Positions 1 through 7,413 of a stretch of DNA of 64,000 nucleotides are shown here, one piece after another. A model generated the notes under the pieces. It saw only the letters and a list, made by a program, of their open reading frames with translations, was not told the origin of the DNA and did not search any database. A program made the translations under genes and the position numbers. Numbering within the stretch: position 1 is the first letter of the stretch; the number at the start of each line of letters is the position of its first letter. Origin of the DNA: Actinomycetes bacterium. Its GTDB lineage: Bacteria > Actinomycetota > Actinomycetes > Nanopelagicales > Nanopelagicaceae. Location: positions 47,655-111,654 of the forward strand of contig JANXZW010000015.1 in assembly GCA_025355305.1 (NCBI GenBank), in the 5' to 3' direction.

Positions 1-6
1 GGTTTT

Positions 7-918
7 TTAGTTTGAGTGCAGGATGGAATTCAAACCTTCCCAGCCACCAACCTTCGGAACAACTTCTAAATTTCCGCTCATCGAGTTGCGGCGGAAGATT
101 AAATTATTAGCGCCAGAGAGTTCGCGCGCTTTAACGACATTTCCATCAGGCAGGCTGATTTTTGAACCTGCGGTGATATATGTTCCAGATTCGATGACAC
201 AGTCATTGCCAAGAGAAATGCCAAGACCTGAATTTGCACCAAGGAGGCAACGCTCCCCGATGGAGATAACTTCTTTTCCGCCGCCGCTTAGGGTACCCAT
301 GATGGAAGCTCCACCCCCAACATCGCTTCCATCGCCCACCATAACGCCAGCGCTGATGCGGCCTTCGACCATCGATTTACCCATTGTTCCCGCATTGAAG
401 TTAACAAAGCCCTCGTGCATGACGGTGGTTCCAGCGGAGAGATAAGCGCCAAGGCGTACGCGATCCGCATCTGCAATTCGAACACCCTCTGGAATAACAT
501 AATCAACCATTCGTGGAAACTTATCGACGCTGTAGATAGTTATGTTGCCGTGAGCTGCGCGTAATTTTGCGCGAGTGCTTTCAAAGTCAACCAGTGAGCA
601 TGGTCCTGCTGAAGTCCAGGCAACGTTTGTCAGTAGACCAAAGATTCCGTCAAGGTTTACGCCGTGCGGCTTTACCAGCCGATGGGAGAGCAAGTGCAGT
701 CGGAGGAAGGCGTCGGTGGCGTTTGTTGGGGCGGCATCTAGATCGATCTCAAGGTCCACAGCTACTTTTGTTACTTCTCTGAGAGGGTCAGGATCGAGTA
801 GGGCCGAGCGGTCGGCGGCCGCCGCAAACGCAGCAAGTCCCACCTGCAGGAACCAACAATCTAGGAGATCCCCGTTCGCTGCGAGGGTTGCTACGCCACT
901 TCCAAAGGCTTTTCTCAT
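7..918 (-). CDS. dapD: Tetrahydrodipicolinate N-succinyltransferase (actinobacterial DapD)
   Basis: Succinylates tetrahydrodipicolinate in the succinylase branch of lysine and diaminopimelate synthesis, in the cytosol. The 303-residue protein starts with the GVATLAANGDLLDCWF segment typical of actinobacterial DapD. Its C-terminal half is a left-handed beta-helix of imperfect hexapeptide repeats (GRISAGVMVGDGSDVGGGASIMG and following), as in trimeric acyltransferases. The length matches the family and the stop codon lies just inside the window. No Shine-Dalgarno precedes the ATG; a -10-like box sits 7 bases upstream, so the mRNA may be leaderless. dapC, the previous step of the pathway, is at 14264. 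Confidence 0.93.
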   Translation of the reverse strand: MRKAFGSGVATLAANGDLLDCWFLQVGLAAFAAAADRSALLDPDPLREVTKVAVDLEIDLDAAPTNATDAFLRLHLLSHRLVKPHGVNLDGIFGLLTNVAWTSAGPCSLVDFESTRAKLRAAHGNITIYSVDKFPRMVDYVIPEGVRIADADRVRLGAYLSAGTTVMHEGFVNFNAGTMGKSMVEGRISAGVMVGDGSDVGGGASIMGTLSGGGKEVISIGERCLLGANSGLGISLGNDCVIESGTYITAGSKISLPDGNVVKARELSGANNLIFRRNSMSGNLEVVPKVGGWEGLNSILHSN

Positions 919-925
919 GGAGCGA

Positions 926-931
926 ACGCTA
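926..931 (-). promoter_or_regulatory. Putative -10 box of leaderless dapD promoter
   Basis: On the minus strand the hexamer TAGCGT ends 7 bases before the dapD ATG, and no ribosome binding site is present. This spacing puts the transcription start at or next to the start codon. No convincing -35 box is seen. Confidence 0.4.
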
Positions 932-1000
932 TCAAATGGCTTAAGGAGCAGGATTTTTCCGCCTCATTGAATGGGCGTACTACTTTGTTACGGCTACTAG

Positions 1001-1006
1001 TAATCT
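1001..1006 (+). promoter_or_regulatory. Putative -10 box of leaderless promoter for the sigma-region-4 peptide
   Basis: TAATCT ends 7 bases before the ATG at 1014, and no Shine-Dalgarno lies between. It fits the TANNNT pattern seen before other genes in this window. Confidence 0.4.
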
Positions 1007-1013
1007 CCTATCT

Positions 1014-1217
1014 ATGAAGCCGGTGCCGTCTCTCGCGGAAGTTATCGCGAGCCTTCCGGAGGAGGAGCGAATTGTGCTCTCTCTGCATTATGTCAAGGGT
1101 ATGGCGACCGGCGATATCGCACAGACCCTCGGTGTCCCATGCAAGGCGGTAGAAACGGTGATAGAGCAGGGGAAAAGGCGGCTATTTGCCGCCCTTGATT
1201 TCCCACCGTTAGCCTGA
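1014..1217 (+). CDS. Stand-alone sigma-70 region 4-like helix-turn-helix protein
   Basis: A 67-residue protein made almost only of a sigma-70 region 4 fold. The segment SLPEEERIVLSLHYVKGM, then GDIAQTLGVP and VETVIEQGKRRL, matches the helix-turn-helix that binds -35 elements in ECF sigma factors. Regions 1-3 are absent, so it cannot act as a full sigma factor. It could be an accessory subunit, an anti-sigma-like decoy or a small DNA-binding regulator. It lies between dapD and a DUF3117 gene, in a neighbourhood that in Mycobacterium also contains sigE. The family is clear, the role is not. Confidence 0.7.
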   Translation: MKPVPSLAEVIASLPEEERIVLSLHYVKGMATGDIAQTLGVPCKAVETVIEQGKRRLFAALDFPPLA

Positions 1218-1271
1218 TGCGAGATACTTCTCCCTACATTCTTCATTGTTTTGAGGTAAGGGAGTTTCACC

Positions 1272-1451
1272 ATGGCAGCCATGAAACCACGTACTGGCGA
1301 TGGTCCCATGGAGGTCACCAAGGAGGCTCGTAGCCTAGTGATGCGTATTCCTCTGGAAGGTGGCGGCCGCCTGGTCGTTGAGCTCAACGTCGAAGAGGCG
1401 ACTAATCTCGGAAACGCCCTGCAGGCGGCAGTCGCTCTTGTAAAGAAATAG
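1272..1451 (+). CDS. DUF3117 family small protein
   Basis: A 59-residue protein beginning MAAMKPRTGDGPMEVTKE and continuing with RIPLEGGGRLVVEL, the conserved core of DUF3117, a family confined to actinobacteria and of unknown function. M. tuberculosis Rv1211 is, from memory, a member at the equivalent place. The ATG at 1272 follows a purine-rich site (GAGGTAAGGGAG, about 1253-1264), so unlike several neighbours this gene has a leader with a Shine-Dalgarno. The stop TAG precedes pepA by 9 bases, suggesting co-transcription. Confidence 0.85.
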   Translation: MAAMKPRTGDGPMEVTKEARSLVMRIPLEGGGRLVVELNVEEATNLGNALQAAVALVKK

Positions 1452-1460
1452 CGCCCTCGA

Positions 1461-2978
1461 ATGCGCCTACCCCAGCCAACTTTTTCCACTGTAGGCAAGC
1501 AGAGTGAGCAAAGTTTAGAGAGCTTTAACGCGCTGGTCCTTCCCGCTCATCTCTCCGAGGAGGGCGCAGTTCTTGCCACCAACTCCATTACGGATCAACT
1601 GCTAGCCGTAACTGGGCAGAACTTTGCGGAAATTCTCGCTATGTGGCCCGATTTCACCGCGAAGCCCGGTGAGATTCTAGAAATTCCTCTCAATTCCGCC
1701 AAAAAACTGCACCGACTTTATATCCTGGGATTTGGCACTGGATCGGTTGAAGAGTCGCGCAAGGCCGGGGCATCGCTCGGGCGCAGGGTGAAAGCAACTG
1801 GCTACTCGATATTTAGCGCATACCTCGGTAATTTCGATGCAACGGTGGCGCACCTGGTTGCCATCTCACTCTCGCAATATGGGTGGAGCGTGAAGAGCGA
1901 TTACTCCAAGAGCGATAAGAGTGCGCGCGCCAAGGGTGAGACAGTCTTCAGCTTTGATACGAGTCTGCGCGAGGCCACCATGCGTGCAAGAATTTTAGCA
2001 GAAGCGGTTTGGACCACCCGGGATTTAATACATACGCCGTCAAACATAAAGAACCCTGGTTGGATGGCGACCCAAGCTAAAAACTTGGTAAAGAAGAGCA
2101 AATCACCTGATCTCGCTGTCACCATTAAAAAGGGCGCTGCACTGGAAAAATTTGGTGGGATGTGTGCTGTCGGAAATTCTGCTCCCGCAACGCCGCCACA
2201 CCTCATTGAGGTTTCTTATGCTCCGAGCGGAAGTGAAAATTGGCCGCATGTGGTTTTAGTGGGCAAGGGAATCACGTATGACACTGGCGGCATCTCTCTT
2301 AAGCGGCCCTATGCCACGATGATTCCAATGAAGAGCGATATGGCGGGAGCTGCAGCGATTCTTGCAGCGACCGTTGCCATGGCAGAGATTAAGCCGCGGG
2401 TACGTATCACAGCCTTGATGATGTGCGCCGCAAATATGGTTTCCGGAACCGCGCAACGTCCCTCCGATGTAATCACTCAGTACGGCGGCACAAGCGTTGA
2501 GATTGTTAACACCGATGCGGAAGGACGCCTCGTTCTTGCAGATGGCCTTGCCTATGCCGACCTTGAACTCAATCCCGATTACCTGCTCGATATCGCCACC
2601 CTCACTGGATCTGCGACTGTGGGTCTGGGAAAACAATATGGAGCGATGTACTCTCGCAATCTTGCGCTCATTGCCCAGTTACACGAAATTGGCGATCGAA
2701 TCGGCGATCGAGTCTGGCCGATGCCTTTGGTAGATGATTACAAACCCTCTTTAGCGAGCCAAGTCGCCGATCTCAACCACGATGCCTCAGCGCAGAGTTT
2801 TGGCGCTGGCTCAGTCACCGCGGCTCTCTTTCTTGAGCGTTTTGTTGGTGGACGCAAGTGGGTGCACCTAGATATTGCAGGTCCTGCGCGCTCTGAAGTT
2901 GACGCTGGAGAATTGATCAAAGGTGGCACAGGTTTTGGCGCTCGTCTGCTGATCGAATGGCTAGCATCTCTCTCATGA
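1461..2978 (+). CDS. pepA: Leucyl aminopeptidase (M17 family, PepA)
   Basis: A cytosolic dizinc aminopeptidase that removes N-terminal residues from peptides. The protein has 505 residues, normal for M17. The catalytic domain carries VGKGITYDTGGISLK (about residues 268-282), DMAGAAAIL and the signature NTDAEGRLVLADGLAYA beginning at residue 350, which holds the metal-binding Asp and Glu and the catalytic Arg. The N-terminal 160 residues are the more variable macro-like domain. It overlaps the start of the following methyltransferase as ATGA, so the two are probably translated together. Confidence 0.93.
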   Translation: MRLPQPTFSTVGKQSEQSLESFNALVLPAHLSEEGAVLATNSITDQLLAVTGQNFAEILAMWPDFTAKPGEILEIPLNSAKKLHRLYILGFGTGSVEESRKAGASLGRRVKATGYSIFSAYLGNFDATVAHLVAISLSQYGWSVKSDYSKSDKSARAKGETVFSFDTSLREATMRARILAEAVWTTRDLIHTPSNIKNPGWMATQAKNLVKKSKSPDLAVTIKKGAALEKFGGMCAVGNSAPATPPHLIEVSYAPSGSENWPHVVLVGKGITYDTGGISLKRPYATMIPMKSDMAGAAAILAATVAMAEIKPRVRITALMMCAANMVSGTAQRPSDVITQYGGTSVEIVNTDAEGRLVLADGLAYADLELNPDYLLDIATLTGSATVGLGKQYGAMYSRNLALIAQLHEIGDRIGDRVWPMPLVDDYKPSLASQVADLNHDASAQSFGAGSVTAALFLERFVGGRKWVHLDIAGPARSEVDAGELIKGGTGFGARLLIEWLASLS

Positions 2979-3604
2979 TAAGCAATCGCGGTGATATGTC
3001 GGCCTTTGCTGAAAGTTACGTGCGCGAAGATATTTTTATGCAGCAAGCTCGGAACAACGCCGACGAGCTAGGAACTCTTGATCCGACCCCCGCCGTCGGG
3101 GGCCTCCTGAAATTCATGGTGGAATCCTTGAACGCCCGCTCCATTGTTGAGATCGGCACCGGCTCTGGAGTGAGTGGTCTCTGGCTTTTCGCTGGAGCAG
3201 CGCCAGATGCTGTACTGACCTCAATTGATACCGAGCGGGAACATGCGGCCTCGGCGCGCTTTGTCTTTGAGGAGTCGGGAATTTCTACCCAGCGCTTTCG
3301 ATTAATCACAGGAATTATTATGGAAGTTGTGGGGAAACTTGCAGATAGTAATTATGACTTGGTAGTTATTCGCCCTGCCGCCGACCTGATGGACCTCATA
3401 CACGAGGCCTATCGCTTACTTCGTACGGGGGGCATTCTCTTTATTGACCAAGCGCTCAGCGGTGGAAAAGTTGCCGATCCCACGCAGCGTGACTTCGAGA
3501 GCATCTCTCGCCGCGATGGTATTCGCTCGGTGAAAGAGGATTCGCGGTGGAGTTCAAGTGTTCTTCCAATTGGCAATGGAGTTCTTGTAGCGACCAAGCT
3601 TTAA
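2975..3604 (+). CDS. O-methyltransferase (Rv1220c-like, class I SAM fold)
   Basis: A SAM-dependent methyltransferase of the catechol/caffeoyl-CoA O-methyltransferase type, 209 residues from the ATG at 2975, which overlaps the pepA stop codon. The SAM-binding motif IVEIGTGSGVSGLW and the acidic SIDTERE after strand 2 are clear. It corresponds to M. tuberculosis Rv1220c, which sits just before sigE and htrA. The usual motif with a metal-binding Asp after strand 4 (FIDAD) reads VIRPAAD here, so cation-dependent catechol-type chemistry is doubtful. The substrate is unknown. An in-frame ATG at 2957 would add six residues but lacks the coupled overlap. Confidence 0.82.
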   Translation: MISNRGDMSAFAESYVREDIFMQQARNNADELGTLDPTPAVGGLLKFMVESLNARSIVEIGTGSGVSGLWLFAGAAPDAVLTSIDTEREHAASARFVFEESGISTQRFRLITGIIMEVVGKLADSNYDLVVIRPAADLMDLIHEAYRLLRTGGILFIDQALSGGKVADPTQRDFESISRRDGIRSVKEDSRWSSSVLPIGNGVLVATKL

Positions 3605-3610
3605 CTCACT

Positions 3611-3616
3611 TATACT
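3611..3616 (+). promoter_or_regulatory. -10 box of leaderless htrA promoter
   Basis: TATACT ends 6 bases before the htrA ATG at 3623, and there is no Shine-Dalgarno. The near-consensus hexamer makes this one of the better leaderless promoters in the window. Confidence 0.55.
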
Positions 3617-3622
3617 GAGAAA

Positions 3623-4897
3623 ATGTCTGATGTTGAAAGTTCTTCCCAAGAGCAAGACTCGTTAGCTCCGCAACCTGAAGAAGCGGTTGCCCCTTCAAGT
3701 GAGACCAACTCCGAAACTCCCTCCGAAATTTCTTCGAGCGTCCCGTCTGCAACGCTGATGCCGACACAAACTCCCTGGTGGGTTTCTGATGGTCAGTCCA
3801 CGATTGCAAGATATGCACCAGTCGCTCCAATTAAGCGCGCGCTCCATGTGACGTGGTACATGGCGCTGGCCATGTCGCTGATTGCCGGGCTGGTCGGCGC
3901 TCTTGTCGGCAAGGTGGCCTTTGATAACAATCCGCATCTAGTGACAACAAGTCAAGTAATTGAGCGAGCACCGAACTCAATCGCAGGCATCGCTGCTCGT
4001 GTCTCTCCTTCGGTCGTTGAAATCAATTCGACCACTAACTCGGGAACTGATACCGGATCTGGCTTCTTTATTCAAAGCAACGGCTACATCATGACAAACA
4101 ACCATGTGATTGAAGCGGCGGTTCTCGGCAATTCTAAGATCACCGTAAAGCTAGCCAATAACAAGCAATACACCGCAACCGTTGTTGGGCGGGACACCTC
4201 TTACGATCTCGCCGTCCTTAAAATTGATGTTACGGGTGCGCCCGCTCTCGCACTTGGTGATAGCGATAAGGTTCAAGTGGGAGATACAGTCATTGCCATT
4301 GGCTCCCCGCTGGGATTACAAGGCACGGTTACTTCGGGAATTATCTCGGCAAAGAATCGCCCCGTAACCACGAGTTCGGATAACACCGCCAACGAGAGCT
4401 CATTTATCAATGCGTTACAAACCGACGCCGCGATTAATCCAGGGAATTCTGGCGGTCCCCTTGTGGATGCGACTGGCGCGGTCATTGGCGTTAACTCTGC
4501 GATCGCATCCCTCGGTAGTTCTGCCATGGGGCAACCAGGTTCAATTGGGCTGGGCTTCTCTATTCCAATCAACCAAGCGAAGCGCACCGCTGATCAATTG
4601 ATTAAGACCGGTACGTCCCACTACCCAATAGTTGGAATGTCACTTGACTCTGCTTTCTCTGGTCCAGGGGCGAGGATTGCTAACGTTGCGAACGCGATCT
4701 TGCCAGGCGGACCTGCTGCAACTGCGGGTTTGCAACCGGGAGATATTGTTTTGAGTATTGATGGCCAACCTATCTCAGTGTCCGACGATTTGATCGTTGC
4801 GATTCGATCCCATGCGATCGGTGACACAGTCACCCTCAAATTTCAGCGTGGAACTGTGACGCAGACGGTCAAACTCGTACTCGCCGCCTCTAAATAG
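3623..4897 (+). CDS. htrA: HtrA/DegP-like membrane-anchored serine protease with PDZ domain
   Basis: An envelope quality-control protease of 424 residues. A Ser/Glu/Pro-rich cytosolic N-terminus (1-70) is followed by one membrane segment (about 77-97). The trypsin-like domain is outside the cell, with catalytic His161 (TNNHVIEAA), Asp195 (YDLAVLKID) and Ser276 (NPGNSGGPL). A PDZ domain occupies about 330-420 (GLQPGDIVLSIDGQPI). The triad is complete. In Mycobacterium htrA follows sigE and rseA and precedes tatB; here it directly follows the methyltransferase and directly precedes mrp. The gene has its own leaderless-type promoter. Confidence 0.93.
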   Translation: MSDVESSSQEQDSLAPQPEEAVAPSSETNSETPSEISSSVPSATLMPTQTPWWVSDGQSTIARYAPVAPIKRALHVTWYMALAMSLIAGLVGALVGKVAFDNNPHLVTTSQVIERAPNSIAGIAARVSPSVVEINSTTNSGTDTGSGFFIQSNGYIMTNNHVIEAAVLGNSKITVKLANNKQYTATVVGRDTSYDLAVLKIDVTGAPALALGDSDKVQVGDTVIAIGSPLGLQGTVTSGIISAKNRPVTTSSDNTANESSFINALQTDAAINPGNSGGPLVDATGAVIGVNSAIASLGSSAMGQPGSIGLGFSIPINQAKRTADQLIKTGTSHYPIVGMSLDSAFSGPGARIANVANAILPGGPAATAGLQPGDIVLSIDGQPISVSDDLIVAIRSHAIGDTVTLKFQRGTVTQTVKLVLAASK

Positions 4898-4902
4898 CGT
4901 CG

Positions 4903-4908
4903 TAGAGT
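4903..4908 (+). promoter_or_regulatory. Putative -10 box of leaderless mrp promoter
   Basis: TAGAGT ends 6 bases before the ATG at 4915 with no ribosome binding site. No recognisable -35 box is seen. Confidence 0.4.
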
Positions 4909-4914
4909 GCTCTC

Positions 4915-6042
4915 ATGATGGATGAGATTACTTCCGCTATTCGCCAAGCGCTGGCCCAGGTTAATGATCCAGAGTTGCGTCGAGCGCTTCCTGATCTTGG
5001 AATGGTTGAGAGCGTCGCTTACCGCGATGGCGTAGCGACGCTAGGGATTAAGTTAACGATTAGTGGCTGCCCTATGCGAGATCGTTTGAGTTCTGACATC
5101 ACCACCGCAGTGGGCAAGGTTGCTGGTGTCGCTCAGGTGGTCATCAATTTTGGAGTGATGAGCGATGAGGAGCGCGAAGCGGTTAAGAAATTACTTCGCG
5201 GCGGGCGCGAGAAATTTAATCCCTTCGCGCAAGAGGATTCATTGACGAGGGTAATTGCAGTTGCATCTGGAAAGGGTGGAGTTGGTAAATCCTCGATCAC
5301 CGCAAACTTAGCGGTAGCGGCAGTGGCGCGCGGGCTCAATGTTGGAATCTTGGATGCTGATGTCTACGGCCACTCCATCCCACGACTCATGGGAATCTTG
5401 GATAGACGTCCGACCGCTTTGGATCAGACATTCATTCCCGTTGAAAATCACGGTGTAAAAGTGGTCTCTATGGAGATGTTTAAACCAAATCGCGCGGACC
5501 CAATTGCCTACCGTGGACCGCTCTTGCATCGCGTACTTGAGCAACTTATGAGTGATGCATATTGGGGGACACTAGATCTCTTGCTGCTAGATCTGCCCCC
5601 AGGCACGGGTGATATTGCGATCTCCCTCGGCCAATTGATTCCGCGCTCGGAAATTCTTGTAGTTACCACCCCCCAAATAGCAGCGGCTGAGGTGGCAGAG
5701 CGCGCGGGAAGAATTGCCTTCCAGATGAAACAGCGCATCCTGGGAGTAATCGAGAATATGTCGGCGAGTCCTTGCCCGCACTGCGGGGAAGCGATTGCAC
5801 TCTTTGGAAGTGGCGGCGGAGCGGAGACAGCTAAACGTCTGAGTAACTTGGTGGGTTCGCAGGTTCCACTCTTGGCTCAGGTGCCCTTTGACGCACAGCT
5901 CCGTGATGGGGGCGATAACGGTACGCCAGCCTACTTGAGCTCAGGTGATAGCTTGATCAAGAAAACATTTGATGAACTTATGAACTCGTTGATGGCCACT
6001 CGCCCTTCACTGCTCGGCCTCCCGCTCTCGCTGCATACTTAA
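4915..6042 (+). CDS. mrp: Mrp/ApbC family P-loop ATPase, iron-sulfur cluster carrier
   Basis: A 375-residue cytosolic ATPase thought to carry and deliver Fe-S clusters. The N-terminal MIP18/DUF59 domain spans about 1-90 (VNDPELRRALPDLGMVESV). The ParA-like domain has the deviant Walker A GKGGVGKSS near residue 120 and the LLLLDLPPGTGD segment. The cluster-binding CPHC motif lies near residue 284 (SPCPHCGEAIALFG). The gene order htrA-mrp-MgtE-like is that of M. tuberculosis Rv1223-Rv1229c-Rv1232c without the genes between. A second ATG three bases downstream is an alternative start. Confidence 0.93.
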   Translation: MMDEITSAIRQALAQVNDPELRRALPDLGMVESVAYRDGVATLGIKLTISGCPMRDRLSSDITTAVGKVAGVAQVVINFGVMSDEEREAVKKLLRGGREKFNPFAQEDSLTRVIAVASGKGGVGKSSITANLAVAAVARGLNVGILDADVYGHSIPRLMGILDRRPTALDQTFIPVENHGVKVVSMEMFKPNRADPIAYRGPLLHRVLEQLMSDAYWGTLDLLLLDLPPGTGDIAISLGQLIPRSEILVVTTPQIAAAEVAERAGRIAFQMKQRILGVIENMSASPCPHCGEAIALFGSGGGAETAKRLSNLVGSQVPLLAQVPFDAQLRDGGDNGTPAYLSSGDSLIKKTFDELMNSLMATRPSLLGLPLSLHT

Positions 6043-6066
6043 GCCTTTCCTTAGGGGGGTAGCCCG

Positions 6067-6072
6067 TAGACT
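6067..6072 (+). promoter_or_regulatory. Putative -10 box of leaderless promoter for the MgtE-like gene
   Basis: TAGACT ends 6 bases before the GTG start at 6079, and there is no Shine-Dalgarno. Confidence 0.4.
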
Positions 6073-6078
6073 GACCGC

Positions 6079-7413
6079 GTGAAACGCCCTCCGGTCCCCT
6101 CGATTAACACCGTCGCCAAGCGGCTGGTGGGACGAAGCGATCTCCTAATTTCGCGCAAGAGCGTGCGCGATTCATTGGTCTCTCTCGCGGGGCTAATAGG
6201 TCGCCCAGTGGTTGATCCTGAAGGTCGCGAAATTGGACGCTTGGTTGATGTCGTTGTTCGCCACGGAGAGGAGACCTACCCTCCGGTGACGGGATTGATC
6301 GTCAAGGTGGCCAACCGTAAATCTTTTATTAATGGCGCTCGCATTTCACAACTGACTCCAAGCTCAATCACTCTCTCCTCAACCAAGGTTAACCTTGAAC
6401 CCTTTTCCCGTCGGCCCGGGGAATCCTTGTTGGATGCCGATGTGTTAGATCACCAGATTGTCGATGTTGACGGGTTGCGTGTTGTTCGTACCTCAGATTT
6501 GTACCTAGCTCCTTTTAATAAAGAGGTTCGCGTTGTCGGGGTAGATATCTCCTTTGTCTCTTTCCTGCGTCGTTTATTCCCGGGTTCTCTCTCGCGCCGC
6601 CCAACTCCAGATCACGTCATTGACTGGGCCTCGGTTGCATCTTTGATGGATTCGCACGGTGCGGTACGCACCTCTGGCACGCGCTCCGCTCTCAGCCAAC
6701 TGCGCCCCGCCGACTTAGCGGATCTCATCGAAGATCTTGCCGGAAGGGAGCAGGGCGCGCTGATTGAAATGCTTGATCCAGATCTCGCCGCTGATGCGCT
6801 TGAAGAGATGGAGGATGACGAGCTAGAGGGCTTGTTACGTGGACTCTCGGCTGAACGCTCGGCGCAATTGTTATCCCGCATGGAGCCCGATGAGTCGGCT
6901 GAAGTGCTGCGCGACCTTGATGACGAACACCGCGAAAGCATCTTGGACGCGATGGAAGCTGGAACGGCAAAGCAACTTCGCCAACTCGTCTCCTTTGATG
7001 AAGAACTTGCTGGTGGAATCATGACAACCCACATCATGGTTGTGAAGAGTACGGCTACCGTTGCAACCGCCCTGCAACTTCTCGTTGAAAATCGTGAGCG
7101 CGAAAGCTCTGACGGCGTTGTTGTGGTCGATAGCAAAGGTAAGTTGCTCGATCACATCCAAACGGTCGAACTAATCGCTGTCGATCCCGAGAGTCTGGTC
7201 TCTGACTTGATCGCAAAACCATTTCCTACCGCGGTCACGATTGACACCCCAATTGGTGAAGTTATTGAAGAATTTTCAAATAACCGCGGATCTTCGATCA
7301 TCGTCATCGATGAGAAGAACAAGCCAATTGGACGAATCCTTGCCGATGATCTCGTTGATTCGCTCTCCAAAAGCCGGAGTCGATTCTCGCAGAGCGGTGT
7401 AACGCGTTCATGA
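6079..7413 (+). CDS. PRC-barrel / MgtE N-domain / CBS-domain protein (Rv1232c-like)
   Basis: A soluble 444-residue protein with no membrane segments. It has a PRC-barrel-like region (about 37-60, IGRPVVDPEGREIGRLVDVV), an MgtE intracellular N-domain of short acidic helices (about 205-310; ADLADLIEDL, DALEEMEDDELEGLL, MEPDESAEVL) and a pair of CBS domains (about 320-430). It resembles the cytosolic Mg2+-sensing half of MgtE channels without the pore. Its stop overlaps the start of an NRAMP-family transporter by four bases, so it very likely regulates that transporter. The start is GTG at 6079. Confidence 0.85.
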   Translation: MKRPPVPSINTVAKRLVGRSDLLISRKSVRDSLVSLAGLIGRPVVDPEGREIGRLVDVVVRHGEETYPPVTGLIVKVANRKSFINGARISQLTPSSITLSSTKVNLEPFSRRPGESLLDADVLDHQIVDVDGLRVVRTSDLYLAPFNKEVRVVGVDISFVSFLRRLFPGSLSRRPTPDHVIDWASVASLMDSHGAVRTSGTRSALSQLRPADLADLIEDLAGREQGALIEMLDPDLAADALEEMEDDELEGLLRGLSAERSAQLLSRMEPDESAEVLRDLDDEHRESILDAMEAGTAKQLRQLVSFDEELAGGIMTTHIMVVKSTATVATALQLLVENRERESSDGVVVVDSKGKLLDHIQTVELIAVDPESLVSDLIAKPFPTAVTIDTPIGEVIEEFSNNRGSSIIVIDEKNKPIGRILADDLVDSLSKSRSRFSQSGVTRS

